DNA from: Cercis canadensis | Taxonomy: Eukaryota; Streptophyta; Magnoliopsida; Fabales; Fabaceae | Assembly: GCA_003255065.1 (NCBI GenBank) | Contig: QAOA01004184.1 | Span: 156,805 to 220,804 of the forward strand | Direction: 5' to 3' | DNA: 64,000 nucleotides | Shown here: one piece after another, positions 1-11,300 of the stretch | Layout: every line of letters starts with the position of its first letter | Numbering within the stretch: position 1 is the stretch's first letter | Program-made: the position numbers and the translations under genes | Notes under the pieces: model-generated | Database searches by the model: none | Told to the model about the DNA's origin: nothing | The model's input: the letters and a program-made list of their open reading frames with translations, nothing else

Positions 1-553
1 TTTTTTTTTTTTTTTTTTTTTCCTCTTTTTGGAAAAGATAACCAAAATTAGTACAAGCTGGAATATGATGATTACAATCCAAGTTTCAATATCTCAAAAA
101 AGTAAGAAAGAAAATTAAAGTGCCATACAATAAGAAAAGATACATTATTAGATTAAACAAAGGGGAATGAAAAAACTATAGAAGCAAATCAACAATCAAA
201 TAACCCATTCTCTAGGATAGGAAAATCATTTAAAGACCATCAAACCCATTAAGGATTTCATCTAGTTGAGATAAAAAATTCATGAAATATAATATTAACA
301 TCCACAGAATTTGGAAAATCATCCCAAGACCATCAAAAAACTCATTAAGGATTTCATCTAGTTGACATAAAAAATCATCAAATATAATATCACCATCCAC
401 AGAATTTGGAAACCCACTCAATTCTATTCCAGATTTATGCCAAAATCAGACACTGGAAACCCAAAACAAATAGAAAGAGATCACTCCCAATAGTCAATAT
501 CAAGCAACAGATAGACCTTCACTGTAACAAAAATTTGAATAATGAGAACAGAC

Positions 554-704
554 CTTCACCACAGCCATGCTTCACACTCTTGAAGTGAGTCTTGGTACGC
601 AAGAACTCGAGCAGAGTAGTTGAAGGGTCAACACTGGTATGCTTAAATCTCCCCCCATTAACAGCAAAATCCAGAGCACCCTTCTTTTCTCTGTTATCCT
701 CCAT
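554..704 (-). CDS. Aldehyde oxidase, first exon only (AO-A, partial)
   Basis: This is a third member of the AO array, cut by the left edge of the window. The exon runs from the ATG at 704 to a GT donor at 553-552, and its 151 nt equal exon 1 of AO-B and AO-C. It encodes the N-terminal ferredoxin-like part ending in the GCGEG half of the first [2Fe-2S] motif; the second half would come from exon 2 outside the window. The reading frame stays open upstream to an ATG at 746, so a start 14 codons earlier is possible. I chose 704 because it matches the other two copies. It differs more from them than they do from each other (for example KHGCGEG against KLGCGEG). Bases 1-553 are intron 1, recognisably like 16,920-17,313. 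Whether the rest of the gene is intact is unknown. Confidence 0.8.
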
Positions 705-1660
705 TTCTGTGAGGCACCCAAGTTCAGCAACAGCTTTCTCAAACACTCCGAACTCTGCTCATGTGGACAAGGAAAAGGAACATGAAGAAATCTTCAACAT
801 AAAGATGTCATAGTCAAAAATAGACGGCGGTTTGGGAAAAGAGATTTTGGTACATTTTGAAAATTCATGGGGTTTTGTTCACGTTTTAAAACATTTAGGG
901 GTAAATCATATATTAAATAAAGTTGAATAAGATAAATTAGAGTTTAAATGGGCACTTGTGTAGAACAGAATTATCAGACTAAAGTGAAATAGTGTTTGAC
1001 TTTGAAATCTACCTAAAATTTTTTGTATTTGTGTTCCCTAAAATTAAGGAGAAGGACACTCTTGTTTGAATATGGGAAAAAATGTGAAGTAGTTGATTTT
1101 CACATTGGGAAAAAATTAGTGTATGTTAAACATTCAAATAGTTGATAAATTTTTAATTTAATTAGGTTAAAGTTACTCAACTAAAAAAGTTTACTTAAAA
1201 TAGAAAATAATTTTAACTCAATTAAACTTAAAATTTGTCAACAATTTGAATATAAGAGCTGTTATTTTTAATTTTTATACTCTAATTTACTAATATCACA
1301 TCTTATTTAATATTTAAATATGATATAAACTAAGTTATCTTTAGTTAATATAAAAAAATTTAGTTAATTTTAAAAATACTTGTTTAATATGAAAATTTTT
1401 CTATAAATTTTTCATATTAAATGAAAATAATATAGCCTATATTATATTTAAGCATTAAATAGAGTGAGACATTGACAAAAAAAGAATTAAAAATAACAAC
1501 TTGGTTTAGATATTTAACTTACACTAAATAACTTAGCATTGTGTATTCTAGAATTGGTTATTCTCTTTATATATGTCATTGGTAAGGAGAATTTTATTCA
1601 CATATTTGGACCCCATAATAGTACACTATAAATCTAAACTAGTCAGGTCATTCTTAAGTT
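705..1660. other. AO-A upstream flank, no gene
   Basis: AT-rich intergenic DNA. Similarity to the AO-B flank stops soon after the start codon region (about 815), then returns around 1290-1330 (compare 17,970-18,010). Bases 1503-1660 match 26,246-26,409, the segment directly beside the AO-C 3' end. That match marks one edge of the tandem duplication unit. I see no coding sequence here. Confidence 0.7.
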
Positions 1661-1913
1661 TGTTGAAAGCCCAAAAGTTATGGAATTGACAATCAAGGAG
1701 AATCAGGATTGACAATCAAAGAGAATTTTTAACTTTCCATATATAGCTCATTTAATAGGATAGCTGTAAATCCCTTAGATTAAGCTGTATTTATTTGTAA
1801 TTTCTTAGATTAGACTATTTCTGATTTTGAGGGATTAATTGGTTGTATCAAATCCCTATAAATTTCCAGTTCCTTCACCATTTAGGTAAAGAAGCCAATA
1901 CAGAATTTCTACA
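1661..1913 (+). repeat. 5' LTR of the copia element
   Basis: A 253-bp LTR beginning TGTTGAAA and ending TTTCTACA directly before the primer binding site. A TATAAAT box at 1857-1863 is the likely promoter core. An internal direct repeat (ATTGACAATCAA, at about 1684 and 1709) could be a regulatory motif. It differs from the 3' LTR at about seven positions. Confidence 0.93.
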
Positions 1914-1925
1914 TGGTATCAGAGC
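1914..1925 (+). promoter_or_regulatory. Primer binding site (initiator tRNA-Met)
   Basis: TGGTATCAGAGC lies immediately after the 5' LTR. It is the standard plant copia primer binding site, complementary to the 3' end of initiator methionine tRNA. Confidence 0.9.
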
Positions 1926-1933
1926 CGCGATCC

Positions 1934-4900
1934 ATGAACATGGAGAATTCTGGAAAAACAATTTCTGGAGTTGAATCCTCCATGGCAAACCCTTCGGTGA
2001 GTGAGAGTTCCTCCCTTATAAGCCCCTCACTTATCATCACCAACCACAAGTTAGATGGTAAAAATTTCCTCCACTGGTCTCAATTTGTTCTTATGGTGAT
2101 TAGAGGCTGAGGAAAAATGGGCTACCTTACTGGAGAAGCCAGCAAGCACAAAATCGATGATCCCACTTATGCAATGTGAGAACTCAACAATTCCATTGTG
2201 ATGTCATGGCTCATCAATTTGATGGAGCCTCACATCAGCAGAACCTACCTTCTTTTCAAGACAGCAAAAGTCATATGGGATGTTGTCAAGGAAAACTACT
2301 CTGATTTAGAGAATGCCTCCCAAGTTTTTGAGATCAAGATTAAACTAAAAGACACTCGGCAGGGCAATCTTAACATCACCAGCTACTATAACTCTCTAAA
2401 GGTATTATGGCAGGAGTTGAATCTGTTTTATGAAGCAGATTAGGGAGATGTTGATGATCACATCAAGTTCAAGGCTCACCTTGATAAGGAACGTTTGTAT
2501 GAGTTCCTAGCAGGTTTGCATAAGGATTTGGATGAGGTTCGTGGCAAAATCTTGGGGAGAAGACCTATACCAGCTATTGGAAAGGCATTCGCTGAGGTTA
2601 GGCGTGAAGAAAACAGAAGAAGGGTGATGTTAGGAGACAACAAGGATCCTAAAACTAGCCAAATAAAGAGTTCTGCCCTTACACCAAGGGTTTTTCAGAG
2701 TCTAAATTCAGGACAGACAATGAAAACAAACAAAAAAAATATGGAGAAAGACCTGTATGCAGCCACTGTAAGAATACTGGACATACCCGAGACACTTGCT
2801 TCCAACTCCATGGGGTTCCACCAGGTTGGAAGCCAAGGAACAAGAGAGAAGGGAAAGTGCATCAAGTTACCTATAAAGAATCCAGTGGAAAGGATGTTGC
2901 TAATGTTCAGTTAACAAAGTCGCAGTTGGAGGTTCTTCACCAGCTCCTTGGCCATTCCTCATCCCCTACGTGCACCTTAGCTCTAAAAGGTACTGCTCGT
3001 TCTGTTTCTACCCTTGACCTAGAACAATCAGCTCCTTGGATATTTGATTCAGGAGCCTCAGATCATATGACAGGTAACTCATCTCTATTTTTTGCTTATA
3101 CCCTTTGCAAACATGATTTTCGGGTAAGAGTAGCAGATGGTACTAGATCACCTGTTGCTGGTATTGGGACAATTAAATTAACTAATAATCTTCTCCTCAA
3201 ATCTGTTCTCCATGTCCTAAACCTATTTTGTAACCTAATATCCATTAGCAAACTGACTAAGGACACTAAATGTCGTGTTAATTTCACCTCTAATTGTTGT
3301 GTTATACAGGAGCAGATCTCGGAGAAGATGATTGGTAGTGCTAGTATGACTGATGGACTCTACTTTTGGAACAAACATGCCTCTTTGAATAAACAAGCAT
3401 TCACTGTCAAAGTGTCCAATGTTTCTAATTCTAGTCAAATTATGATGTGACATCGTAGGTTAGGTCACCCAAACTTCTTGTATCTCAAAAGTTTGTTTCC
3501 AAACTTATTTATTAATGAGAATCCTAATTCTTTTTCTTGTGAGATTTGTCAATTAGCCAAAAAGACCCGAGCATCTTATGCTGCAAAACCCTACATTGCT
3601 TCTCACCCATTTGCACTCATTCATAGTGATATTTGGGGAGCCTCTCGGGTTAAAAATATTTCAGGAGCTAGGTGGTTTATCACCTTTATAGATGATCACA
3701 CAAGGGTATGTTGGGTATATCTCCTAAAGAAAATCTGAAGCCTCTCACACCTTCAAAAACTTCCACTCTATGGTCCAAAATTAGTTCCACACCAATATTC
3801 AAACCTTAAGAACTGATAATGGTAGGGAGTATTTTAATTCTGTTTTAGGGGAATATCTTACGTCTCATGGTATAATTCATGAGAGTTATTGTGCCCATAC
3901 TCCACAACAAAATGGAATTTCTGAGAGAAAAAATCGCCACCTCCTAGAAGTCACTAGGTCCCTTATGTTTACCATGAATGTACCAAATTATCTATGGGGA
4001 GAGGCAGTTTTAACTGCAGTCTATCTCATAAATCGAATGTCATCCAAAGTTCTTAATCTTCATACACCACTCTCGATCTTCCAAAAGAATTTTTCTCACT
4101 ATAGGTTTTCCTCTTTAACTCCAAAAATTTTTGGGTGTAAGGCATTTGTTCACTCTCATTTTCTCGGACAGTCTAAACTTGATCCTAGGGCACATAAGTG
4201 TGTGTTTGTTGGGTACTCACCTACTCAAAAGGGATATAAATGTTATTCTCCCACTCTCAAACGTCTATTTGTGTCCAAAGATGTTTCCTTTTTTGAAACT
4301 GACCCTTACTTTTCCCCCTCTCAACTTCAGGGGGAGAATATAGGTGAAGTTGAGTGTAGGAAAACCAATTTTGAACATGAATTTACACTTCCTACTGATC
4401 CTGTATAAACAGAACTAGAATCTGGACCTATAACCCTGCATTCTGACCCTACACCCTTACCTATCTCATACCCAAGTGTGGATCCCATGCCTCCCAAAAA
4501 TAGTTAAACAGAACCTGAACCTATAGAACCTGAACCTATGACACTACCAGAAATTGAACAACAAAAAATGCTTGTTTATTCAAGAAGGAATCCTTCTTCA
4601 AAGGCAGATAAGTTAGACAAACAACAAGGCCAAGAATTTGAGCCAAATATTTGCTCTGGTAGCACTAAGAGCCCTGCAAAGCCAGCTGAGAATCATACAG
4701 AGCCACAACAGAACCTTGAAGACTTCCTAATTTCCATTAGAAAAAGGGTAAGAGCATGTACATAACATCCTATCTCTAAATTTGTTTCATTGGAAAATTT
4801 ATCCCCTGGATTTCGTTCCTTTTCTGCTCATCTTTCCAAAACAGAAATTTCTAAAAATATAGATGAGGCCCTTTCCAAACTAGAATGGAAGAAAGCTGTC

Positions 4901-6368
4901 TTAGAGGAGATGAATGCCCTTGAAAAAAATGGCACATGGGAGCTCAAGAACCTACCTACGGGGAAGAAAACAGTTGGCAGTAAATGGGTGTTCACCATTA
5001 AATACAAAAGTGATGGAAGCATAGACAGGTACAAAGCAAGGCTGGTTGTTAAGGGTTTTACTCAAACCTATGGGATAGACTATCAAGAAACGTTTGCACC
5101 TGTGGCTAAAGTGAACACAATAAGAGTTCTGTTGTCCTTGGCTGCAAATTCAGATTGGCCACTCCACCAACTAGATGTGAAGAATGCATTTCTCAATAGA
5201 AGGCTAAATGAAGAAGTTTACATGGACATACCACCTGGTTTTGAGGGGTAGAAAGGAAAGGTGTGCAGATTAAAAAGGGCTCTCTATGGGCTAAAACAAT
5301 CTCCTAGAGCATTGTTTGAAAGGCTGACCTAAGTTGTGAAGAAAATAGGGTACAATCAGGGCCAAACAGATCACACTATGTTTTATCAAACACTCAATAG
5401 AAGGCAAAATCACCATCCTCATTGTCTATGTGGATGACATGGTTATAACCGATAATGATTTAGGAGAAATTCACCTCTTGAAGAAATATCTCAACACAAC
5501 ATTTGAACTAAAAGACCTAAGACCCCTCAAATATTTCCTAGGAATGGAGGTAGCTCGAAGTCACACCGGTATTTCCATATCACAGAAAAAATACAAGAAA
5601 CCGGTATGTTGGGTTGTAGACCAGCAGATACACCTATGGAACCTAATAAAAAACTAGGTAATGAGGATGAAGGCAGTGACATAGACAAGTGAAGGTACCA
5701 GCGCCTTGTTGGTAGATTAATTTACCTCTCTCACACAAGGCCAGATATTGCATTCCCTGTAAGTGTAGTGAGCCAATTCATGCACTCTCCTAAAGAAGGG
5801 CACTTGGAGGCAGTCTACAGAATTTTGAGATATTTGAAAGGGACTCCTGGAAAGGGTCTGTTTTTTTAAAAGGGGAGGTCCAAGATATGTTGAAATCTTC
5901 ACTGATGCAGATTGGGCAGGTTCTGTAGTTGATAGGCGCTCAACCTCAGGGTATTGCACTTACATGTGGGGCAACCTTGTAACTTGGAAAAGCAAGAAAC
6001 AATATGTGGTTGCTCGAAGTACTGCTGAGGCTGAATACAAGGCCTTGGCTCATGGTGTATGTGAAGGTATTTGGCTAAAACGCATGTTAAGAGAGCTTCG
6101 GATTCCTAGTTATATGCTTATAAAGCTCTACTGTGACAACAAAGCTGCTGTGAGTATTGCTCACAATTCTGTCCATCATGATAGAACTAAGCATGTGGAG
6201 ATAGACAGACACTTCATCAAAGAAAAGATCGACAATGGTACCATTAATCTACGATACCTGCCCACAACACAACAAGTTGCAGATGTGCTTACCAAGAGTC
6301 TTCTTAAGCCTCGGTTTAATGCACTAACAAGCAAACTGGACATGATTAATATCTATGCCTCAACTTGA
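1934..6368 (+). pseudogene. Copia gag-pol polyprotein, multiply broken
   Basis: Domains are in copia order. Gag starts near 1934 and has a CX2CX4HX4C zinc knuckle at 2758-2799. The protease motif DSGASDHM is at 3046-3069. The integrase shows IHSDIWG near 3630 and TDNG at 3812-3823. Reverse transcriptase begins near 4860 and has YVDDM at 5427-5441. RNase H has TDADWAG near 5899 and STAEAEY near 6018. The frame is broken by in-frame stops (2108, 2177, 2441, 3448, 4406, 4504, 5249) and by frame changes near 2735 (beside an A8 run), 3735 and 5390. All the main catalytic motifs can still be read locally, so decay is by scattered point changes and small indels and not by large deletion. It cannot make a working polyprotein. 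Confidence 0.93.
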
Positions 6369-6375
6369 AGGGGAG
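6368..6375 (+). promoter_or_regulatory. Polypurine tract
   Basis: AAGGGGAG directly abuts the start of the 3' LTR and overlaps the last pol stop codon. This is the position expected for the plus-strand primer. The last two bases (AG) reappear at 8038-8039 just after the N, in front of the second LTR copy. Confidence 0.85.
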
Positions 6376-6610
6376 TGTTGAAATCCCAAAAGTTATGGGA
6401 TTGACAATCAAGGAGAATCAGGATTGACAATCAAAGAGAATTATTAACTTTCCATATATAGCTCATTTAATAGGATAGCTGTAAATCCCTTAGATTAAGC
6501 TGTATTTATTTGTAATTTCCTAGATTAGACTATTTCTGATTTTAAGGGATTAATTTGTTGTATCAAATCCCTATAAATTTCCAGCTCCTTCACCATTTAG
6601 GTAAGGAAGC
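6376..6610 (+). repeat. 3' LTR of copia, truncated by insertion
   Basis: Matches the first 235 bases of the LTR and carries the variants that separate the 3' LTR from the 5' LTR. After GTAAGGAAGC the sequence switches to an unrelated 1.4-kb element. The missing 18 bases are present in the second copy at 8040-8292. Confidence 0.9.
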
Positions 6611-8036
6611 TGATGAACACACTTTTTATACAATAGTTATCCCTCATACTTAGTCTTTTAAACCTCTTTTGGGCTGAATTGCATAGACTTAGACCTCATT
6701 TCATGACTTTGGATCCATTTGTGCCTAATTGCAATTTCCAGCAATACTAAGCATTTTGTGCTGTCTCTGTGTTTCGTGCATATCTTGAGTTCTGGATGTC
6801 TAAAAATTCCGAGTCATACCTTGTAGGAAAGCTGAGAGAATTGTCTACAACTTTATTTCAGGGCTCCAAAGCTAATTCGGACGTCCAGAAGGTCATATGC
6901 AGCCTGGAAGCCAGAGAAGACATGCTGTCGCAGGATCCCGACCTACATGCAGTATTTGGGCCATAACTTGAGTTGTGAATGTCATATGGACCTGAAACTG
7001 GTACCATTGGAAAGCTAACAGGCAGAGCTTCAATTGATATGAAGACCGGTTCACCATATTTTGTATTGAAGATGGTCTTATTTGCAGTGGAAGTTGGCTG
7101 ATGGTTCCAGACACCTATTGGCACTTAAATGGGCCTAACTTCCTCATGACAAGTCCAAATGGGCCCAAACCAAAGCCCAATTAAAGCTAAGGCCCATGGG
7201 AACAAGTGTGCCCTAAGGGCAATTTGGGTGTGCATGTAATTTTGGAGGTCTATATCAGCACAAGGGGGCAGCCGAAATTGATATCAAGTCATTTAGATAT
7301 TTTAGATAGCTTTTGCTCTTTCCTTAGTCTTTAAGTTTTCTCTTGAGATATTTTGTAAGAACTTGGCTTCTCTTGTTCATGGAGGGCTAATTCATCAAAT
7401 CAATCCAGGTTTTGGCTGTTCTGATTATTAGTTTTGAGATTATGTGTTGTTATTCATTCAATGATTAATCTGCTTCTTGCTTCCTCTGTACTATTCTGTT
7501 TGGATTGTTAAAATTCGAATTTGGATCTTCATGTGTGATTGCTTAATTGCATGTGATAAAAGAGGATTGTATGGTTGATTAATGTTTCTAAGCTTTTGGA
7601 TGGATTAATCACCTTGGCTGGATCATGGACTTAGGTAAAACTAGACTTGAATGTTTGTTTAATTCATTTGGTCTTAGTTAAAACCGAATTTTGGTTGCTT
7701 AACCAGTGGACATCCATAGAACATTGAGAGACTTCTTAATATGTTTTAAAGGCCAAGAACATGGTTAATAATTGAATGGATCATTAGAAATCAAGGATGA
7801 ACTAAAATCAGAATCAGTTAAGGCTTGGATTGGTTGCTTTCTCTAAAACTTTACCACTTACAATTAATTTCTATCAAACACTTTGAACAAACAAACCCCC
7901 CCTGTTTATATGCTTCTTAATATGATTCACTAAATAGAACAATCCTTAGGTTCGACTTAGGGCTGCCCTATGCTGCAAATAGCTTAGGCAACCGACCTTA
8001 AACTTAATTAATTTGAGGAGCCTCGGCAGCTCATCA
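6611..8036 (+). mobile_element. Solo-LTR-like insertion (TGATGA...TCATCA)
   Basis: A 1426-bp sequence starts TGATGAAC, ends GCTCATCA, and has no gag or pol coding capacity. Matching TG...CA ends, its length and its position inside another LTR suggest a solo LTR of a large plant gypsy-type retrotransposon. That family assignment is inference. The left junction is clean (GGAAGC then TGATGA). The right junction is lost at the N at 8037, so a target-site duplication cannot be tested. A 65-codon open frame at 6769-6966 has no recognisable domain and is probably chance. Confidence 0.7.
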
Positions 8037-8037
8037 N
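8037..8037. other. Single N, probable contig join 1
   Basis: Left of the N is the end of the LTR-like insertion. Right of it is AG plus a complete copia 3' LTR that repeats 6374-6610. One contig carries the nested insertion and the other does not. Confidence 0.85.
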
Positions 8038-8039
8038 AG

Positions 8040-8292
8040 TGTTGAAATCCCAAAAGTTATGGGATTGACAATCAAGGAGAATCAGGATTGACAATCAAAG
8101 AGAATTATTAACTTTCCATATATAGCTCATTTAATAGGATAGCTGTAAATCCCTTAGATTAAGCTGTATTTATTTGTAATTTCCTAGATTAGACTATTTC
8201 TGATTTTAAGGGATTAATTGGTTGTATCAAATCCCTATAAATTTCCAGCTCCTTCACCATTTAGGTAAGGAAGCCAATACAGAATTTCTACA
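8040..8292 (+). repeat. Second, complete copy of the copia 3' LTR
   Basis: A full 253-bp LTR that shares the 3'-LTR-specific variants with 6376-6610 and differs from it at one noticed position. It ends TTTCTACA at 8292. The next base begins the AO-B 3' flank, which is homologous to the AO-C flank from about 26,408. Confidence 0.9.
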
Positions 8293-8346
8293 GTTACCAT
8301 TACAATAACTGCTACAGAACTCCTAAACTATCTTGGATACACAACT

Positions 8347-11300
8347 CTACTTCTTCCCCATTTTCCATTTCAAGTATCTTTCAACAACGTCTAGTCCACA
8401 GAGTTCCTTTACCACAGGCATTGTTGCAGGGACCTCTAACTGGAATGTTGAGCAAGGCTCATCTAAATTGCTCCATGAAAGTAGTTGTTTTCGAGCTTCT
8501 TTGATGGCTGCTCTAGTAGCACAGTGAACTGAAGCTGCTAGAAGTAAGGGAGGCTCACCAGAAGCTGCACCAAGAAATTTAAAACTTTTATTGCCATATA
8601 ACATGTGTTAACCATAATACATAAAGCTTGCTCATTTTAAGCAACAATCTGAAATAACTATATATTGAACATGTTTGCAGGCTATCACTGTCTTTTAGTT
8701 TGATTTTAGAATAAAGTTGAATTGATTCCTCTTATATTCATTTGTTCCAATAGCTTCCATTGTTTGATTTGATTGCGAGCAGTTTATTTCAATAACTTTG
8801 ACTAGGAAAGGCCTCAAAGTGGTTTAAATAGTTTGACAATTACTTGAAGGCAACAAGCTACAGAAATGCTTTGTTATTCTAAAACAAAACAGTTAGGATA
8901 CCTCTTTTTTTGTTACATAGGAGTGCAATGCATTGAGTAAAGAAGAAAGGAGTATATGTCGAGAATAAAACCCATGACATGAAACCCTTTAATTCCTATG
9001 ACTAGTGAAAGTGCCACTAAATTCACAGGTCATTAACACAGTTAAGAAACTTTAGTAGCTGGAGAATGCAATATAAGGGAAATGAAAAAAAGTTTGAATA
9101 AAGTCAAAAAATTCACAAGGGAGAGAACGAGTTGTATGTTTTAAATGTTATTTTACTCATAATTTCCCATTTTTCATTTCCTTCTATATTTTTAATCTGT
9201 TCCTTTTACTGTCAATTGATCTCAACACAGTTTCATGCTATATCTATGAATGGATTTGATGGTACCAGCCACCAAATCAAACCACCCACACAACACAATG
9301 AATCAGCCAAAGGGAATTCACAGCTCCCTATTTCAAGTAAAAGTAGCATGCATTTATGAGAGGAAATAATAATTAAAAATTAGGATAGAATTTGGAGAAC
9401 TAGTGGGCCATACCCTTTGAAGAGAGAACCCGATGCTGGTGATGCCCACTGTTGAGAATTTCAACATTGAACTTCTTAGGTATAGTGTCTACTGTTGGGA
9501 TTTTGTAGGTCCATGTGCCATCTGCCAACACTAATCCATCAGGGTTTATTGTATATTCTTCTTGCATGAAAAACCCCAAACCTTGAACAAAAGCTCCCTC
9601 AATCTGCAAGAAGCAATTATTAGATATTTGTTACATGTGATAAATTTGTTAGCTGATATAGTTTAGGGAGACAAACCAGTCAATCCCTTATACATTCCAA
9701 GTGAGAAACCTAGAATTTTTTGCAACTATGTATGAGAACGTGAAGGAATAGGCTAATAGAAGTGACAGGGTAATAACAGAACTCTAGAGCTGAATTTGAG
9801 TGGTAGCAAATAGAAAAATAGAGATCCAACCTGTCCTAAATCCACAGCAGGGTTAAGACTCTGTCCACAATCATAGATAGTATCTGCTTGCAAAACTGTA
9901 GTTTCTCCAGTCAGAAGATTTATTTCGACCTAGCAAATATTCTCCATTGTTTAGCTTTGCATTATTTGATAACTTGGCAATGTAATATGGCTTACTTAAA
10001 AATGTAACACAAGTAGTTAACATTCAAGGAAGGTAACTTTGAATGAGTTTGAGAAAATACCATGATGATCGGAGATGTGTACATTGGATTAAGAAATAAA
10101 CTTACCTCACTCACTGCAGCCCCATAATTTAGGTAAGCCGTGGAAGTAATGCCAGGGACATAAAATGAAGCTGCTGCTAAATTCACATTCTGATAGTGTG
10201 CCTGCAGATAGATACATTGTTGGTAATATGTTCTACCAATGCTCATGCATCACACAGATACACAGATAAACTTCCACGTCCGCAGCAAATTATTGTGTGT
10301 ATGAACGTGCTTTATGAGTTAAAGATATCTATCACTAACCACACCCTAACACCGATCATCACAAGAGGCACCAAAAATTAATTTTTTCAACACTAACAGT
10401 TTAAGAGATCTGCTGATATGCTGTGATCCACATGTATACAGAGAACAGAACACAAACTGCACTGGTATCTAAAATAGACTTGGCAACATAAAATATATTA
10501 CGGTTACCACATATCTTTGATATAGCAAGGGAAAGAAGGATGATTTCTCCTTGAAGGGAAAACTGAATTAATATTTCAAATAGAGTTCTTTGATAGTATC
10601 AGCAGTTACCTGAAGAATAAGTGTCTCCCAGTTGATAGAACCTGTTTCTCCCTGCAGCTTTTCCTTGAGAGGCATTAACCTCTCAACCAACACATTGCAG
10701 CTAAGCCTAACTGCCTCGCAGCTTGACTCGGATGTAGTGCTCCCACCAGTGAAGCCCCCTTGAACCAAGCTCAAGGTATCAGCTTGGACAACCCGTACTT
10801 TATCCAAGAGGTCTCCAATTCCATCACANCAGCAAATTATTGTGTGTATGAACGTGCTTTATGAGTTAAAGATATTTATCACTAACCACACCCTAACACC
10901 GATCATCACAAGAGGCACCAAAAATTAATTTTTTCAACACTAACAGTTTAAGAGATCTGCTGATATGCTGTGATCCACATGTATACAGAGAACAGAACAC
11001 AAACTGCACTGGTATCTAAAATAGACTTGGCAACATAAAATATATTACGGTTACCACATATCTTTGATATAGCAAGGGAAAGAAGGATGATTTCTCCTTG
11101 AAGGGAAAACTGAATTAATATTTCAAATAGAGTTCTTTGATAGTATCAGCAGTTACCTGAAGAATAAGTGTCTCCCAGTTGATAGAACCTGTTTCTCCCT
11201 GCAGCTTTTCCTTGAGAGGCATTAACCTCTCAACCAACACATTGCAGCTAAGCCTAACTGCCTCGCAGCTTGACTCGGATGTAGTGCTCCCACCAGTGAA

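Larger units (their letters stand above)
1661..8292 (+). mobile_element. Degenerate Ty1/copia retrotransposon with nested LTR-like insertion
   Basis: The element has 253-bp LTRs (TGTTGAAA...TTTCTACA), an initiator tRNA-Met primer binding site, gag and pol domains in copia order (protease, integrase, reverse transcriptase, RNase H) and a purine tract before the 3' LTR. The 3' LTR appears twice: a truncated copy at 6376-6610 that runs into a 1.4-kb LTR-like insertion, and a complete copy at 8040-8292 after the N at 8037. The matching site beside AO-C (about 26,409) is empty, so this insertion is specific to the AO-B side. The flanks share only GTT at the junction instead of the usual 5-bp target duplication. 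The 5' and 3' LTRs differ at about 7 of 253 positions by eye. The element is non-autonomous. Confidence 0.92.

Noticed and set aside
8347-8604. Extension of the AO last exon upstream to an ATG at 8,604
   Set aside because: An AG acceptor at 8,566-8,565 joins exon 9 in phase and restores the family motif SKASGEPPLLL. The upstream part is intron, and the same holds at 26,672 in AO-C.
10568-10807. Separate short gene left of the N at 10829
   Set aside because: It is the duplicated 3' part of AO-B exon 6 produced by the contig overlap.
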